DNA of 64,000 nucleotides from NCBI RefSeq assembly GCF_001866055.1, contig NZ_MLQS01000017.1, positions 316,899-380,898 on the forward strand, read 5' to 3'. The DNA comes from Anaerobacillus alkalidiazotrophicus (GTDB taxonomy: Bacteria; Bacillota; Bacilli; Bacillales_H; Anaerobacillaceae). Each line of letters begins with the position of its first letter. The stretch's first letter is position 1. A program made the translations under genes and the position numbers. This document shows positions 62,029-64,000 of the stretch, one piece after another. Under the pieces are notes generated by a model. That model saw nothing but the letters and a program-made list of their open reading frames with translations, was not told the origin of the DNA and searched no databases.

Positions 62029-64000
62029 GTGTTACAACGTGTATGTCGTCTTCTAGAGTACGATAAAATGAAGAAACAATTGATTGAACATGTAAGCTCT
62101 TCGCTAGGTAGAAAAAAAGTAGAAGAACTAGTACCGATGATAAACATTGAAGAAATACAACATGCGCAAAACGCAACACATGAAGGAACGAAAGTACTCC
62201 GTTTAAAGGGGCAGGCACCATTAGGGGGAATACGTGATATAAACGCTAGTGTAAAACGTGCTCAAATAGGTGGTATGTTAAATGAAATGGAGCTTTTAGA
62301 TGTTTCAAGTACCATCTACGGTGGAAGAAGATTTAAAAAGTTTATAGAAGATATGCTTGAAGACGAAGTAGAGCTACCAATACTAGCAGAATTAGTGGCG
62401 ACGATTACACCACTTACTGATGTAGAACGTGAAATTAAAATGTGTATTGATGACCATGGACATATGCTTGATTCTGCTAGTCCAACGTTACGTACGATTC
62501 GCTCGCAAATTAAAAGTCACGAAGCATCGATTCGTTCAAAACTAGAAAGTATAATCCGGTCATCTAGTAGTCAAAAGATGTTATCAGATTCAATCATTAC
62601 AATCCGTAACGATCGTTACGTTATACCAGTAAAACAAGAATATCGTAGTAATTTTGGTGGATTAATTCACGATCAATCAGCTTCAGGAGCAACACTATTT
62701 ATTGAGCCACAAGCAGTAGTATCTATTAATAATCAATTACGTGAAGTTCGGGTTAAGGAGAAGCAAGAAATAGAAAAGATCTTATTGGAGCTTTCAGAGA
62801 AGGTTGCTCTCGTTAGTGATGAACTATTACAAAATGTAATAACGCTAACTGAAATAGATTTTATTTTTGCTAAGGCCTTATATTCAAAAGTGCTAAAAGC
62901 TTCCCAACCAAAATTAAATGACATTGGATATATGAACATGAAAAAAGCTCGCCATCCATTAATTGGACATGATGAAGTAGTACCGATTGATGTAGAACTT
63001 GGTAAAACATATAGCTCTATTGTCATTACTGGACCAAATACAGGCGGTAAAACAGTTACACTTAAAACAACAGGATTACTTACTTTAATGATGCAATCAG
63101 GTTTACACATTCCAGTTGATGAAGGATCTGAAATGGCTGTATTTAAATCTATATTTGCAGATATTGGTGATGAACAATCAATTGAACAAAATTTAAGTAC
63201 GTTCTCCTCTCATATGACAAATATTATTGATATTTTAGACAAGGTAGATCACGAAAGTCTTGTCCTTTTTGATGAACTTGGTGCTGGAACTGATCCTACA
63301 GAGGGAGCGGCATTAGCTATTGCGATATTAGACGATGTTTACCAACGTGGAGCACGAATTGTAGCTACAACCCACTATAGTGAACTAAAAGCTTATGCTT
63401 ACAATCGTCCAGGAGCGATAAACGCTAGTGTGGAGTTTGACGTAGAAACGTTAAGTCCTACTTATCGACTTTTAATTGGAGTTCCCGGTCGTAGTAACGC
63501 TTTTGCAATCTCAAAGCGTCTTGGCTTAAGTTCTGATATTATAGATAAAGCAAAGGCACAAATATCGACAGAAACAAATAAAGTAGAAAACATGATTTCC
63601 TCGCTAGAATCTAGTCAGAAAGCTGCTGAAAAAGAAATTGAAGAAGCGGCGAAAATTCGTGAAGAAGCTGAACACCTTAGAAAAGATCTTGTGGAAAAAT
63701 TTGCCTCGTTTGAAAGAGAAAAAGAAAAAATTATCGAAGAAGCCGATAAGAAAGCTTATGAAACAGTTCAAACTGCAAAAGAGGAAGCTGAATTTATCAT
63801 TGAGGAACTTCGAGAATTGCAAAAAGAAGCAAGGGTCGTAAAAGAACACCAATTAATTGATGCGAAAAAACGCTTAGAAGAAGCTGCTCCAAAATTAAAG
63901 GATAAAAAGAAAAAAACTGCAGCTACAAATACTATTGGTAAAGAACTACTCCCTGGAGATGAGGTAAAGGTACTTAGCTTTGGTCAGAAAGGTCACATTG
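62029..64000 (+). CDS. mutS2: MutS2 endonuclease/ribosome-rescue protein, 3' truncated by window
   Basis: The first 657 codons of a protein that is about 785 residues long in Bacillus. GTG 62029 follows AAGGAG by 8 nt and gives [14 protein letters not shown], the usual MutS2 start. The MutS core has Walker [10 protein letters not shown] (Lys341) and Walker [17 protein letters not shown], then the Q-rich coiled coil (about 510-640). The C-terminal KOW and Smr nuclease domains lie beyond the window edge. MutS2 acts in recombination control and, in B. subtilis, in collided-ribosome splitting. It follows polX, as in B. subtilis. Confidence 0.95.
   Translation, partial: MLQRVCRLLEYDKMKKQLIEHVSSSLGRKKVEELVPMINIEEIQHAQNATHEGTKVLRLKGQAPLGGIRDINASVKRAQIGGMLNEMELLDVSSTIYGGRRFKKFIEDMLEDEVELPILAELVATITPLTDVEREIKMCIDDHGHMLDSASPTLRTIRSQIKSHEASIRSKLESIIRSSSSQKMLSDSIITIRNDRYVIPVKQEYRSNFGGLIHDQSASGATLFIEPQAVVSINNQLREVRVKEKQEIEKILLELSEKVALVSDELLQNVITLTEIDFIFAKALYSKVLKASQPKLNDIGYMNMKKARHPLIGHDEVVPIDVELGKTYSSIVITGPNTGGKTVTLKTTGLLTLMMQSGLHIPVDEGSEMAVFKSIFADIGDEQSIEQNLSTFSSHMTNIIDILDKVDHESLVLFDELGAGTDPTEGAALAIAILDDVYQRGARIVATTHYSELKAYAYNRPGAINASVEFDVETLSPTYRLLIGVPGRSNAFAISKRLGLSSDIIDKAKAQISTETNKVENMISSLESSQKAAEKEIEEAAKIREEAEHLRKDLVEKFASFEREKEKIIEEADKKAYETVQTAKEEAEFIIEELRELQKEARVVKEHQLIDAKKRLEEAAPKLKDKKKKTAATNTIGKELLPGDEVKVLSFGQKGHI

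Overview
The window is chromosomal DNA of a low-GC, endospore-forming Bacillaceae. Gene order follows the Bacillus subtilis chromosome closely: accA-pfkA-pyk-fxsA-ytvI-ytwI-citZ-icd-mdh-phoPR-polA-mutM-ytaF-coaE-nrdR-dnaB-dnaI-ytxC-thrS, then infC-rpmI-rplT-ysdA-ysdB-ysdC-sspI-ysgA-pheST-rnhC-zapA-yshB-polX-mutS2. SspI, YtaF, YtxC and YtvI mark a spore former. A futalosine-pathway gene (mqnC), hflKC, and an anaerobic-looking cytochrome module are unlike B. subtilis and recall alkaliphilic or facultatively anaerobic genera such as Anaerobacillus; the genus is an inference.

Layout. 1-10.8 kb holds lipid and central carbon metabolism (accA end, pfkA, pyk, citZ-icd-mdh). 11-15.8 kb holds PhoPR and an HflK/HflC pair. 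15.9-27.7 kb is a replication, repair and cofactor block (polA, mutM, coaE, nrdR, dnaB, dnaI, mqnC, ytxC). thrS follows behind a long T-box. 30.5-37.8 kb is the main accessory region: a PhnD-like lipoprotein, a histidine kinase and a NarL-type regulator, then a terminator, then a six-haem lipoprotein, a four-cluster ferredoxin with a Tat motif, and an NrfD-type membrane quinol dehydrogenase. 38-40.8 kb carries a secreted protein and a PAS-GGDEF-EAL protein. 41.2-46 kb is the infC operon behind an L20-type leader, then ysdA, a VTT protein, ysdB, a dUTPase-like gene and ysdC. 46.07-51.24 kb is an island bounded by imperfect inverted repeats, with decayed genes, a Cys-rich protein with three Ig-like repeats, a broken RelE system and a dead IS200-type transposase. 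From 51.4 kb the conserved order resumes to mutS2, which runs off the window.

The best candidate for something undescribed is the 30.5-37.8 kb unit. The six-haem protein has the ferredoxin and NrfD partners used by quinol-linked respiratory reductases, but no molybdopterin subunit and no recognisable NrfA is encoded, so it may itself be the terminal reductase or feed an unknown acceptor. Its promoter region holds a perfect 7-2-7 inverted heptamer (TCAGGGA), the arrangement used by NarL-type regulators, plus a third copy downstream. This suggests that the adjacent sensor lipoprotein, kinase and regulator switch on the respiratory operon.

Three families of dispersed intergenic repeats lie between the operons. 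Family 1 has seven recognisable copies or fragments, all in the direction of the surrounding genes. Family 2 has two copies with competing hairpins, one carrying an extra hairpin module. Family 3 has two short copies.
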